This document shows, piece by piece, positions 1-8,608 of a DNA stretch of 64,000 nt. Both the position numbers and the translations under genes were made by a program. Source of the DNA: JARFQH01 sp963825595 (lineage in GTDB: Bacteria; Desulfobacterota; Desulfobacteria; Desulfobacterales; SG8-13); the NCBI GenBank assembly GCA_963825595.1, contig CAWGUE010000008.1, positions 362,863 to 426,862 of the forward strand. The letters are read 5' to 3'. Numbering within the stretch: the first letter of the stretch is position 1; each line of letters opens with the position of its first letter. The notes under the pieces are model-generated. The model was not told the DNA's origin. It saw only the letters and a list, made by a program, of their open reading frames with translations, and did not search any database.

Positions 1-1203
1 CCCTTTGAGGATACACAGCCGCAGGTTGCCGGTATCGTTGTGGTCTCCCGTGACATCACCGAGAACAAACAACTCCAAGAGCAACTCCTGCAATCTCAGA
101 AAATGGAGGCCATCGGAACCCTGGCGGGTGGCATTGCCCATGACTTCAATAATCTGATGATGGGAATCCAGGGCCGTACCTCGATGATGCTTCTCGATGT
201 AGACAAGAATCACCCTCATCACGAACACCTCAAAGGGATTGAAGAGCACATCCGAAGCGCTTCGCACCTGACACGGCAACTCCTGGGTTTTGCACGGGGC
301 GGTAAGTACGAGGTCAGACCGGTCGATTTGAATGCTGTAATAAAGGAAAAAAACCGCATGTTCGGCCGAATGCAGAAAGAAATCGGGATTCAGGAAAAAT
401 TTGAACCCGAACTCTGGGCCGTTGACGTCGACCAAAGTCAGTTCGAGCAAGTACTCTTGAATCTCTATATCAATGCCTGGCAAGCCATGCCCGAAAAGGG
501 TTCCCTCTTCGTACAAACCGAAAATTCTCTGGTGGCAGCCGAGGTGGCCGGACCTCACGGCATGAAGCCGGGTCGCTATGTGAAACTATCAGTGACCGAT
601 ACCGGCATTGGTATGGACGCCGGAACCAGGGCCAGAATTTTCGAGCCATTTTTTACAACCAAAGAAATCGGCCGGGGCACGGGCTTGGGTCTGGCTTCTG
701 TATACGGTATCGTTCAAAACCACGGCGGATTCATCACTGTCAAAAGTCTTAAAGGACAGGGTACAACGTTTCACATATACTTGCCCGCTTCGGACAATCA
801 GGTCGCCGTATCCAAACCGACGGCCGAGCCGCTGTCAACCGGAAAAGGGACGATTTTACTGGTGGACGACGAAGAGATGATTATCACGGTCGGGGCGCAG
901 ATGCTGCGCCGGCTTGGCTATGACGTGTTGACTGCAACCAGTGGCAGCCAAGCGCTGGAGGTCTACAAAGATCACAGCGCCCAGGTCGACCTGGTCATTT
1001 TAGATGTCATTATGCCCGACATCGGTGGCGGAGAGACGTTTGAAATGCTCAAAAACGTCAATCCGGCCGTCAAGGTGCTGCTCTCGAGCGGCTACAGCAT
1101 TAACGGCAAGGCCAGTGTCATTCTGAAACGCGGTTGCAAGGGATTCCTACAGAAACCATTTGACCTGCACACCCTGTCGAATAAGATAAAAAAAACACTA
1201 TAA
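1..1203 (+). CDS. Hybrid sensor histidine kinase, 3' part (5' end outside window)
   Basis: The frame is open from base 1, so the start lies upstream. The first residues read as the end of a PAS domain (VVSRDITENK), followed by a HisKA segment with the phospho-accepting His in AGGIAHDFNN (codon 139-141), a HATPase_c domain with DTGIGM and GRGTGLGLASVYG, and a C-terminal receiver. The receiver has the acidic pair VDDEE, the phosphorylatable Asp in VILDVIMPD (codon 1003-1005) and the conserved Lys in LQKPF. It is therefore a PAS-HK-REC hybrid kinase passing phosphate from its own His to its own receiver. The input domain and signal are not visible. A small unrelated gene follows 250 bases downstream, so no operon partner is evident. 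The domain call is secure; the signal is unknown. Confidence 0.93.
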   Translation, partial: PFEDTQPQVAGIVVVSRDITENKQLQEQLLQSQKMEAIGTLAGGIAHDFNNLMMGIQGRTSMMLLDVDKNHPHHEHLKGIEEHIRSASHLTRQLLGFARGGKYEVRPVDLNAVIKEKNRMFGRMQKEIGIQEKFEPELWAVDVDQSQFEQVLLNLYINAWQAMPEKGSLFVQTENSLVAAEVAGPHGMKPGRYVKLSVTDTGIGMDAGTRARIFEPFFTTKEIGRGTGLGLASVYGIVQNHGGFITVKSLKGQGTTFHIYLPASDNQVAVSKPTAEPLSTGKGTILLVDDEEMIITVGAQMLRRLGYDVLTATSGSQALEVYKDHSAQVDLVILDVIMPDIGGGETFEMLKNVNPAVKVLLSSGYSINGKASVILKRGCKGFLQKPFDLHTLSNKIKKTL

Positions 1204-1285
1204 CCCGGACATTTCACCGACAACATTTGAAGACATGAATGTCCAAACGGCGGTACACCCTCCCGGTATCCTTATTGACGTCGAG

Positions 1286-1302
1286 AACCGCAGGCTGCGG
1301 TT
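1286..1302 (+). terminator. Weak hairpin after the kinase gene
   Basis: AACCGC and GCGGTT pair around a 5-base loop, followed by only four T residues. It lies 85 bases after the kinase stop, so it could be its terminator. The short T run makes this uncertain. Confidence 0.35.
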
Positions 1303-1453
1303 TTCCATAGACAAATTTATCGCGTTAAAACCAGGCGTCTTGCCCCCTTGACATACATACCTCAATGTAGCAGCTTCAAAGTATCGGCTGTGGCCGAAGC
1401 CGGTGTGGCATGGATTACAGGCTTTGCATCGGATGTGACGGAGGGATGTGGAT

Positions 1454-1933
1454 ATGTCTCGCCTTAAATTGACCCAATTTCGTTATATGACTTTATTGGC
1501 CTTAGCTGCCATGATCATCACCCCCGGGGTGAATACGGGCATGGCATTCGATGAAATCAACACCACGTTTTTCGGCGTCGCTATAAAAGGGTATGATCCG
1601 GTTGCCTATCACACGGAAGGCCGTGCCGTGAAAGGCAAAAGCGCCTTTGTCCACAAATGGAACGATGCCAAATGGTATTTTGCAACTGAAAGCAACCGGG
1701 ATCTTTTCGCTTCGAATCCGGAACGTTATGCGCCTCAATACGGCGGGTACTGAGCACGAAGTCTTTCGACGACCGGCAAGGCTGCCGGTGTGAACCCAGA
1801 AGCCTTCAAAATCATCGACGGTAAACTTTACCTGAACTATAGCGAGGCGTCTGCCGATGAGTTTGAGACCAACGCCGTCAATAACATCAGAACCGCCGAC
1901 GAAAACTGGGAAAAAATCGTCAAAAATAATTGA
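1454..1933 (+). CDS. YHS-domain protein, candidate selenoprotein (in-frame TGA at 1751)
   Basis: The ATG at 1454 follows GGAGGG by eight bases; a GTG at 1448 is too close to that site. An N-terminal hydrophobic stretch (about residues 10-30) reads as a signal peptide. The YHS-type core follows: GYDPVAYHTEGRAVKGK, then NDAKWYFATESNRDLFASNP and APQYGGY. The next codon is TGA, where family members have Cys (YGGYCA). The same frame then runs 59 codons through the conserved tail, including NPEAFKIIDGKLYLNYS, to a TGA at 1931. A stem-loop suited to bacterial selenocysteine insertion lies 18 bases after the internal TGA. RefSeq, as I recall, uses the name YHS domain-containing (seleno)protein for this kind of gene. 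YHS domains are linked to metal binding. The alternative is a recent Cys-to-stop mutation. Confidence 0.75.
1772..1789 (+). promoter_or_regulatory. SECIS-like hairpin after the internal TGA
   Basis: ACCGGCA (1772-1778) pairs perfectly with TGCCGGT (1783-1789) around the loop AGGC. The loop begins 25 bases after the TGA and has G as its second base. Bacterial SECIS models, as I know them, ask for a short stem, a G in the first two loop bases and a loop about 16-37 bases from the UGA. All three are met here. Being inside the coding frame is normal for bacterial SECIS elements. Confidence 0.6.
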
Positions 1934-1938
1934 TTATG

Positions 1939-1968
1939 GCCATCGTTTCCGAGTGCAAAAGCGATGGC
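1939..1968. terminator. Hairpin between convergent genes
   Basis: GCCATCG (1939-1945) pairs with CGATGGC (1962-1968), exactly between the stop of the YHS gene and the stop of the opposing cyclase gene. The loop is long and there is no clear T run, so termination is inferred mainly from position. Confidence 0.4.
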
Positions 1969-1969
1969 T

Positions 1970-3856
1970 TCACTTGAGGCCGGCTTTGCGAAGACCAGCT
2001 ATTATTTTTTCCCGATCTTCCTGATTGGTGAATCCTGTTCCGTAAGACGCGGTTTGAAAGAAAGGGTCGAGGCGGCGCACGTCCGTTGCCGCTTGCGCGG
2101 CTTTGTCATCAAGGCCCAACTCGGCATAGGTTGCAGCCAGAACGAGATAATTACCGATAAAGTATGGCTGTTTGACGACTCCCTGCTCGAGCACACCGAG
2201 CGCCTCTTCAAAGCGTCCCTGCAAATAATAGGAGGTACCGAGCAGTGACCAGGTGTTGCGCGGCGAGCTTCTGTCAAGTCGCAGTGACATCTCGAGTGCC
2301 GATGCCGCTTCATCCACTCGACCGGACCATAGCAATGCCCACCCGAGGGTGTGATAACTGCTGGCATAATTGGGGTTGAGGACGATAGCCTGACGCAGCG
2401 CCCCGATCGCCAGTCCATACTGGCCTCGAAAGGCATAGACGGCCCCGAGCAATCCGTGGGCCGATGCATCGAACGGGTCCAGTTCCAGCGCCCGTTGCGC
2501 CAATTCCTGAGCGCGTTGGAGAGACTGCTCGGGAAACTCGGTCCAGCCTTCCCCCACCTTCATTTCGTGAATCCGGCCCAATCCGATGTAGCCGGCAGGA
2601 TAGCCGGGATCGATTTCAATCGCCTTGGAAAACATTTCGGCAGCCTTGTTCGTCGTCTCTCTCGTCCGACGGGAAAAAAAATCGTATCCCTTCAGGATGT
2701 AATCATACGCTTCGAGGTTTTCCGTTTTTTTATGCGAGACTCGGTTGCGTTCGGCCGTCGAAATGTTGAGGGCCAGGTTGGCAACGATCGCCTGGACGAT
2801 GTCGTCCTGCAGCTCGAAAATATCTTTCAAATCACGTGTGTAGCGTTCGGCCCAGATGTGGTTGCCGCTGGCGGCATCGATCAATTGGGCATTGATGCGC
2901 ACGCTGTCGCCGGTTTTCTGAACGCTGCCTTCGAGCACATACCGGACCCCCAGCTCTTTTCCAACCTCACCGATGGTCACAGCCTTTCCTTTGTAAGTAA
3001 AGACGGTGTTGCTGGCAATCACCAGAAGTTCGCCAAACCTCGACAGGTCGGTAATGACGTCGTTGGTGATACCGTCGTTGAAATACTCCTGGGCTGGATC
3101 CCCGCTCAGGTTCTTGAACGGCAGCACGGCAATGGATGCCTGGCGTGACGGCGTCGTTACCGCTGTGCCTGTTGGCGCCGAATTCGCACGGAGCTTCTCC
3201 GGCCGGTGGGCCTCGACCCACATAAAAAATGCGCCGGCCAGAAGGGTCAACATCAATATAACACCCCAAATTTTCAGGCTTTTCGGAAATCCTAAAACCC
3301 TACTGTCGATGTGGCACCCGTTGTTGGCGCTACCGGCTTGAATCCTGTAGACCGGCACCGGTCGCTCAATGTTTTTCACCTTGCGCCGCCCCAGATAGGT
3401 GCACCCGAATGCCAGCTTGTTTTCAATCTGCTCGTATGCACTGCCCGAAATGCAGATACCCCCTTTTTCCGCCAAGGACTCCAGCCGGGCGGCCACGTTC
3501 ACACCGTTACCATAAATACGTTCCCCATCGACGATCACGTCTCCTAAGTTGATGCCGATACGAAAAGACATCTGTCGGTCTTCGGGAAGCTGATCGTTTG
3601 ATGACTGTAGTTCCGCCTGGATGTCCATGGCAGATTGAACCGCATTGACCACACTGTCGAATTCAGCCAGGAGGTTGTCCCCGGGAGAGTCGACCACCCG
3701 TCCGTGATGCTGCCGGATAAGCGCGGTCATTACTTGTTTGTGTGCGGTCAACGTGCGGACGGTCGCTGCTTCGTCACGGCCCATAAGGCGGCTGTAGCCC
3801 GCCACGTCAGCACTAAAGATCGCTGAGAGTTTGCGTTTGATTTCATTTGTTGTCAT
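1970..3856 (-). CDS. Class III nucleotide cyclase / TolB-like / TPR protein
   Basis: 628 residues. The N-terminal class III cyclase domain (about 8-170) keeps the two metal-binding aspartates (D17 in SADVAGYS, D60 in SPGDN) and the transition-state pair N120/R124 in VNVAAR. The usual base-recognition Lys and Asp are replaced by D56 and R113. One membrane span (about 195-215) separates this cytoplasmic domain from a TolB/FlgO-like region starting at SIAVLPFKNLSGD and containing VRYVLEGSVQK. TPR repeats fill the C-terminal half. The layout suggests a cytoplasmic cyclase coupled to an extracytoplasmic sensing or scaffold half. Three more loci of this family lie at 33.5, 35.8 and 46-49 kb. The substrate may not be ATP, because the specificity pair is altered. 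It is transcribed alone, convergent with the YHS gene. Confidence 0.9.
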   Translation of the reverse strand: MTTNEIKRKLSAIFSADVAGYSRLMGRDEAATVRTLTAHKQVMTALIRQHHGRVVDSPGDNLLAEFDSVVNAVQSAMDIQAELQSSNDQLPEDRQMSFRIGINLGDVIVDGERIYGNGVNVAARLESLAEKGGICISGSAYEQIENKLAFGCTYLGRRKVKNIERPVPVYRIQAGSANNGCHIDSRVLGFPKSLKIWGVILMLTLLAGAFFMWVEAHRPEKLRANSAPTGTAVTTPSRQASIAVLPFKNLSGDPAQEYFNDGITNDVITDLSRFGELLVIASNTVFTYKGKAVTIGEVGKELGVRYVLEGSVQKTGDSVRINAQLIDAASGNHIWAERYTRDLKDIFELQDDIVQAIVANLALNISTAERNRVSHKKTENLEAYDYILKGYDFFSRRTRETTNKAAEMFSKAIEIDPGYPAGYIGLGRIHEMKVGEGWTEFPEQSLQRAQELAQRALELDPFDASAHGLLGAVYAFRGQYGLAIGALRQAIVLNPNYASSYHTLGWALLWSGRVDEAASALEMSLRLDRSSPRNTWSLLGTSYYLQGRFEEALGVLEQGVVKQPYFIGNYLVLAATYAELGLDDKAAQAATDVRRLDPFFQTASYGTGFTNQEDREKIIAGLRKAGLK

Positions 3857-4219
3857 ATCATTTTGTGAATGCTGATTGTTGGGGCTGCCAGAATTGTCAT
3901 ATTGAAGACATCCTCAGCAATGGGGCGAAAGGCATTGCCGCTGCGCTCGATAATGGGGATACCTATTGGCAATAATGGCACCTGGCCGTTCAATCTGTCG
4001 CCAGTATGTAAAAAAAGTCGAATATTTTCGAGTTGCGTCTCCGGTATGAAAAGTATAAGTGTTTATTTTAAAGGTACAAGTGCCAGTGACCAGCACATGC
4101 CCGGCATCTGAGTTGCCCTACCCGCTCACCCTTGGGCACTTTTCTCCTTCAGTGAAACCTTATACCGCTTTTCAATAATAAATTCCGAAATACGGAAGAG
4201 TGGTATAAGTGGTTGTAGA
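3857..4219. other. Intergenic stretch upstream of the cyclase; no supported gene
   Basis: Short open frames exist on both strands but none has a recognisable domain or ribosome-binding site. A short repeat (see 4160-4200) lies at its right end. Confidence 0.5.
4160..4200 (+). repeat. Short dispersed repeat, copy 1
   Basis: Contains TATACCGCTTTTCAATA and AAATTCCGAAATAC. A nearly identical copy lies inverted at 15534-15572, and a weaker relative (TAATAAATTCTGCACTTACG) at about 13297-13325. All three are intergenic. Confidence 0.6.
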
Positions 4220-4248
4220 AAAAAACGTTCGCATAACGAACGTTTTTT
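4220..4248. terminator. Strong bidirectional hairpin
   Basis: A6-CGTTCG (4220-4231) pairs with CGAACG-T6 (4237-4248) around a five-base loop. A runs on one side and T runs on the other make it a symmetrical intrinsic terminator. It stands between repeats rather than next to a stop codon, so it may instead belong to a mobile remnant. Confidence 0.6.
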
Positions 4249-4265
4249 CGACACCCACTAGAACC

Positions 4266-4420
4266 TAAGTTGAGCGATTTTTGGGGAAGCGATGTGCCGA
4301 GATCTTGTTAATAAAGGGCTTGCGCCAACCGCAGGCATACCCATGGCTATGTCGAGGATTGGCACAGGCCCTTGATGGGCGATAGATGGGTGCAGCGCGA
4401 GTCAAAAATCGCTCAATTTA
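4266..4420. mobile_element. MITE-like 155-bp palindromic element
   Basis: The ends are inverted repeats of 19 bases with two mismatches (TAAGTTGAGCGATTTTTGG at the left; the right end reads TAAATTGAGCGATTTTTGA on the other strand). A second nested inverted pair lies inside: AAGGGCTTGCGCCAA (about 4314-4327) against AAGGGCCTGTGCCAA. There is no open frame. Terminal plus nested inverted repeats in a short non-coding unit suit a MITE or a structured RNA. No direct target duplication was confirmed. Confidence 0.5.
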
Positions 4421-4489
4421 GATAGAAGTATCCGGCGGCATGTCGACCACCCACCTGTCGGTAGCAGGTACAACCTCATCGAGTGCAAG

Positions 4490-5914
4490 ATGGATTCAGA
4501 AAATTTGCAGCAGGAACTTAAAAGGCTCAAAAAAGAAAATGCGGTTTACCAGGCGCAGAGCCGGATGCTGGAACATTTTGTCTCCGCCGCCCGTGCTTCA
4601 GCGGACAGGAGCATGCTCACCATCACGTTACAGAAAACTCTCGATGTGTCAATCGGTTTGACCGGTGCGGAAAAAGGAAGCCTGTTTCTGCTCGACAAGG
4701 ATGGCACAGTTATCGAAAGTATTTTGACCCGCGGGAAGGCCTCATCGGAAGAGCGAAGCCGACTCATCGGTACCGTGCTGGATCAAGGGCTTGCGGGCTG
4801 GGTGAGGCACCAGTGCCAGTTGGCTTCCGGCGATTGCCGGGTGGCCTATATCCGTGACACCGAAAAAGACGACCGCTGGTTAACACTCCCTGACCAACCC
4901 TACAGAGTCCGCTCAGCCCTTGCGGTTCCGATCAGCAGAAAAAACCAGCTTCTGGGATTGCTGACGTTGCTGCATTCCCAGCCTGAGCACTTCAGTGCAG
5001 AATCGATAGATTTAATTATCATGACCGCCGAACAGATCGGCGTGATCCTCGAAAATGCGACCCTGTACAAGGAGTTGGATGACTCCTTTCACCGCATCGA
5101 ACAGGCCAAATTGGAGATCGAGGCTTACTCCCACGCATTGAATAGCGAAATGGAAAAAGGCCGCCGGATTCAACGGGATTTTCTGCCCGAAAAGATCCCA
5201 CAGCCTCCCGAGTGGGAGGTTGCGGCGTATCTTCACCCCGCCATTCAGGTCTCCGGCGATTTTTATGACGTCTTCCAGCTTCCGGACGGAAACTTGGGAT
5301 TGGTGGTCGCCGACGTTTGCGACAAGGGCGTGGGGGCGGCTTTATTTATGGCCCTGTTTCGCAGCCTCATCCGGGTGTTCACTTTCGGTACCGGGAGGGT
5401 AAACGGGCTCTCTGTCCCAGAGCCTAATAGCCGTCGTCTGAATGTCTTAACCGCGGTACATGAAACCAACTCTTACATTGCCCGCCATCATGGAAAGATG
5501 GGCATGTTTGCAACCATGTTCGTCGGTATGCTGGACGTTTCCACCGGTAAGCTGGCCTACATCAATGCCGGGCACGAGCCGCCGGTCCTTCTCAGGCGGT
5601 CGGGCGAACTGCTCCTGCTATGGCCCACAGGGCCGGCGGTCGGGCTGATGCCGGATATGATTTTTAATACCGATCAGGTTCAAATGGATGCGGGCGAAAT
5701 GCTCATCGTCTACACTGACGGGGTAACAGAGGCGAGTTCAACGGCTGACGAGATCTTCGGGCGCAAGCGACTCCATATGATTCTCGAAAACAAATTTCCG
5801 ACAGCATCGGAAACCATCGCGCGCATCGAGGACGATATCTTCGAACATATCGGCCAGGCGCCGCAAAGCGACGACATCACCCTTCTGGGTGTGCGCCGGA
5901 AGGAAAAACCATAA
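4490..5914 (+). CDS. GAF domain SpoIIE/RsbU-type protein phosphatase
   Basis: 474 residues. A short coiled coil (about 3-25) is followed by a GAF sensor domain (about 40-190), a second coiled coil (about 200-225) and a PP2C/SpoIIE phosphatase domain (about 235-470). Metal-site motifs are visible: VSGDFYDVF, VVADVCDKGVGAALFMA, NAGHEPP and YTDGVTEA. The family dephosphorylates anti-sigma-antagonist proteins in partner-switching pathways, here probably under control of a ligand or redox signal at the GAF domain. No anti-sigma factor or antagonist gene is adjacent, so the partner is unknown. There are no membrane spans, so it is cytoplasmic. The next gene converges on it with a 22-base gap. Confidence 0.92.
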   Translation: MDSENLQQELKRLKKENAVYQAQSRMLEHFVSAARASADRSMLTITLQKTLDVSIGLTGAEKGSLFLLDKDGTVIESILTRGKASSEERSRLIGTVLDQGLAGWVRHQCQLASGDCRVAYIRDTEKDDRWLTLPDQPYRVRSALAVPISRKNQLLGLLTLLHSQPEHFSAESIDLIIMTAEQIGVILENATLYKELDDSFHRIEQAKLEIEAYSHALNSEMEKGRRIQRDFLPEKIPQPPEWEVAAYLHPAIQVSGDFYDVFQLPDGNLGLVVADVCDKGVGAALFMALFRSLIRVFTFGTGRVNGLSVPEPNSRRLNVLTAVHETNSYIARHHGKMGMFATMFVGMLDVSTGKLAYINAGHEPPVLLRRSGELLLLWPTGPAVGLMPDMIFNTDQVQMDAGEMLIVYTDGVTEASSTADEIFGRKRLHMILENKFPTASETIARIEDDIFEHIGQAPQSDDITLLGVRRKEKP

Positions 5915-5920
5915 AAGACC

Positions 5921-5938
5921 GATGCCCCGCCGGGGATC
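5921..5938. terminator. Short GC hairpin between convergent genes
   Basis: GAT-G-CCCC pairs with GGGG-ATC around GCC, in the 22-base gap between two convergent stop codons. There is no T run, so its role is uncertain. Confidence 0.3.
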
Positions 5939-7727
5939 ACCCGTACATCTTATCTATGCGGTCTTTGAACCGGTCAAGGATAACGCTTTTCTTCAACTTG
6001 AATGTCGGCGTCAACATGCCGTTGTCGATCGTAAACTCCGGAACGATCGTGAATTTCTTTATCGTTTCGAAAGGCGCCAGGGATTTGTTCCGTTCGGCAA
6101 TTTCGCTTTCTATCAGTTCTTTAATGGCGGGGTGTTTGACGAGTTCGGCGACCGAACTGAAGGCGATATTGTGCTGACCGGCGTAGGCACTGATGGCCTC
6201 CGGTTCCAGAGATATCAGTGCCGACAGAAAGTGGCGCCGATCACCGACCACACAAACCTGATTGAAATATCTCGAAGTGGCCAGGTGTCCCTCGATAGCC
6301 GCCGGACCGATATTCTTGCCGCCTGACGTGACAAGTATCTCTTTCTTGCGCCCGGTGATACGCAGGAAGCCTTCATCATCGATTTCACCCAGATCACCTG
6401 TTTTCAGCCAACCGTCTTCCGTTAGGGTAGCGGCCGTCTCTTCCGGCATCTTGTAATAGCCTTTCATGACGTTACGGCCGCGAAACAGAATCTCTCCGTC
6501 CCCGGCAACTTTTTGCTCGATACCGGGGCCTGGCGGTCCGACCCAGCCGAAGCGATAATTGTCATAGCGATTCAGGTTGGAAAAGCTCGTGTTCTCAGTC
6601 ATACCGATCCCCTCCACGACAAGGATTCCGGCGGCATGAAAGAACCTTCCGACCTCGGGATTCAGCGGCGCTGCACCGCTGATGCACCAGCGTACCCTCC
6701 CCCCTAATGCTGCCTGTATTTTTCTGAATACCAACCGGTTCGCCAGTTTATACTGGAGGGAAACAACCGGCGGGATCGGGCGGTGGTTCAACTGCAAATC
6801 ACTCACTCTGTAACCAACCGCCAATGACCAGCGAAAAAGCTTCAGCGCCAACCCGCCCTTGGCCTCGGCCGTATTCATGATTTTGGCCTGAACCTTTTCG
6901 TAAACCCGCGGAACACTTGGGAACCAGTGCGGCCGCGCGGACTTTAAATCCTCGGCCAGCGTGTCCATGCTCCGGTTGAAGGTCAGGGTGCATCCGGTCA
7001 GCAGGGCGGTATAAACGCAAGTGCGTGCAAAAACATGGGCCAGCGGAAGGAAAAGAAACACCTCGTCGTCCGGATGCCAGACAACGCTTTTCTCAACCGA
7101 CTGGGCCGTAAACGTAATGTTGTCGTGAGTGAGCATGGCCCCCTTGGGCACACCGGTCGTTCCGGACGTGTAGACAATCGCAGCGACATCTTCGGCGGTA
7201 ACCGCTGCCGTCATTTCCATGAATGCGCTATCGGAAACATCCCGGCCCAGATCGATAAAATCTCCGAAACCCAAGGCCCAGCCATTTTCGGATTTATCAC
7301 CGCTGAACAGCACGACCTTGCGGACAGCAGAAATCTCATTGCGAATTTCCAGCAGCTTGTCGAGCTGTAGGCGATTTTCCGAAAAAACAAGTACGGCGTC
7401 GGAATGCTGAATGATGTAACAACAGTCTTTGGCCGGCAGCGTCTGATAAATACCCACGGCTACGGCCCCGATGCATGTGGCGGCCAAATCCGTGAGCACC
7501 CAGCGGTAACAACTGTAACTGACGATGGCAACCTTGTCGCCTTTTCGCACGCCAAGCGCAATCAGGCTCTTGGCAACCTCCCGGACCTGAGCGTAGAATT
7601 CCTCCCAGGTCACTGCCCCGGGTTGACCGTCACCTGTCAGCCATCGGTAGGCCGGATTTCCCCCCCGACGGTCGACGGCTTCCCTCAGCATCGCGTGAAT
7701 GTTTTCGAAGTCTTTGAATTTTTCCAT
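5937..7727 (-). CDS. Long-chain acyl-CoA synthetase (AMP-forming)
   Basis: 596 residues from the ATG at 7727, chosen because GAGGAGG lies seven bases upstream; the frame extends 12 codons further without a comparable site. ANL-superfamily motifs are in order: the phosphate-binding IVYTSGTTGVPKGAMLTH, the adenine-site GMTENTSFSNLNR, the hinge region TGDLGEIDDEGFLRITGRKK and a C-terminal catalytic region with SGGKNI. The enzyme activates fatty acids to acyl-CoA through an acyl-adenylate. The length and the start (FENIHAMLREAVDRRGGNPAY) resemble FadD15-like enzymes. FabV lies about 900 bases away on the other strand, which gives loose fatty-acid metabolic context. It appears monocistronic. Confidence 0.93.
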   Translation of the reverse strand: MEKFKDFENIHAMLREAVDRRGGNPAYRWLTGDGQPGAVTWEEFYAQVREVAKSLIALGVRKGDKVAIVSYSCYRWVLTDLAATCIGAVAVGIYQTLPAKDCCYIIQHSDAVLVFSENRLQLDKLLEIRNEISAVRKVVLFSGDKSENGWALGFGDFIDLGRDVSDSAFMEMTAAVTAEDVAAIVYTSGTTGVPKGAMLTHDNITFTAQSVEKSVVWHPDDEVFLFLPLAHVFARTCVYTALLTGCTLTFNRSMDTLAEDLKSARPHWFPSVPRVYEKVQAKIMNTAEAKGGLALKLFRWSLAVGYRVSDLQLNHRPIPPVVSLQYKLANRLVFRKIQAALGGRVRWCISGAAPLNPEVGRFFHAAGILVVEGIGMTENTSFSNLNRYDNYRFGWVGPPGPGIEQKVAGDGEILFRGRNVMKGYYKMPEETAATLTEDGWLKTGDLGEIDDEGFLRITGRKKEILVTSGGKNIGPAAIEGHLATSRYFNQVCVVGDRRHFLSALISLEPEAISAYAGQHNIAFSSVAELVKHPAIKELIESEIAERNKSLAPFETIKKFTIVPEFTIDNGMLTPTFKLKKSVILDRFKDRIDKMYG

Positions 7728-7813
7728 CCAGTCCTCCTCGATTGCATTGACGGCATGACTCAAGGCTTTCGATTGGGCATACCATAATGCCCGCCGGTTT
7801 ACAATTGATGCAC

Positions 7814-7857
7814 AAATGGGAAATTGTTTTCACAAGTTCAGAGAACAATTCCCATTT
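7814..7857. promoter_or_regulatory. Imperfect inverted repeat between divergent genes
   Basis: AAATGGGAAATTGTTTTC pairs with GAGAACAATTCCCATTT (one bulge, one mismatch) around about 10 bases, followed by TTTTTCC on the plus strand. It lies between the acyl-CoA synthetase start and the lipoprotein start, so it could be an operator or a leader terminator. Confidence 0.4.
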
Positions 7858-8028
7858 TTCCCCGAAATAGAAAAAGGCTAATAACGAGTTAACTATTCGT
7901 AATTGTATAATTAATTAAAATTATTTCGTTGTTGCACACTTATTGCAGTGCACTCTCATATATATGTTGGATCGATCGCTGGCAATGATCCATTCGTCTT
8001 ATTAATTCAATATCAGAAGGAGGATGAC

Positions 8029-8253
8029 ATGAAGAAACTGATTGTGCTCGGTATCATAATGGCCCTATTGACCATGGGGTGTGGCCACGTGGCGAAGGAA
8101 TCCGAGTTTTACAACCACAGTAGCATGTACAAGAACTGGGATCATATGAAATTCAGCATGTGGGGCCATAAAAGCCCGACAGCAGAGGTCGCTCAGGTAT
8201 CGTCCGGCGAGGAGTGGTGGGGAATCGCTGTTCCTTATGTCCCCGCAAAGTAA
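8029..8253 (+). CDS. Small predicted lipoprotein
   Basis: 74 residues. The start ATG follows GAAGGAGGATGAC, an excellent ribosome-binding site; the frame continues upstream but without one. The N-terminus (MKKLIVLGIIMALLTMGCG) is a typical lipoprotein signal with a Cys at the predicted lipobox (LTMGC). The mature part is short and polar, rich in Trp, His and Ser (NWDHMKFSMWGHKSP). I do not recognise the family. It stands alone, divergent from the acyl-CoA synthetase gene. Anchoring in the outer or inner membrane is inferred from the lipobox only. Confidence 0.8.
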   Translation: MKKLIVLGIIMALLTMGCGHVAKESEFYNHSSMYKNWDHMKFSMWGHKSPTAEVAQVSSGEEWWGIAVPYVPAK

Positions 8254-8608
8254 TTGTAAGCGCAAAGGGTTTGGCCTCTAAGCCCTTGCCGGAAACGGAA
8301 GGGGTGATCAGCAGTGAAGGCGGTCACGATTTGAATGCATGCGGAAACCTTAAGAAAGAACAGCGCCGAATCGCGTACCTGCGATGAAGATCTTGGGGTT
8401 GTATCGTAGCGATATGGAGACTGTCATCACGGTTTCTGTCCTTTCTTTATTGACCTTTAAGCATGCGTTTGAAAGGCAGTCGCTGTTCACCCTTTTCGTT
8501 TTTTGCGATTAACAGTTGCGATGCCGAAAATTCAACTTACTATTATAACCGGATAGGGAGCTATACCCGCTAACGCCGCGCTCGCGGCAATCGATTGGAC
8601 CGCCCCCC
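8254..8608. other. Intergenic stretch, no supported feature
   Basis: No convincing coding frame, RNA or operator was seen in these 355 bases. The region presumably carries the fabV promoter, but no confident -35/-10 pair was found. Confidence 0.4.

Noticed and set aside
1348..1353. TTGACA as the promoter of the YHS gene
   Set aside because: No acceptable -10 hexamer lies at the right spacing (about 1371).
2351..3148. A 265-codon plus-strand frame opposite the cyclase gene
   Set aside because: It overlaps the conserved cyclase/TPR coding sequence and its product has no domain.
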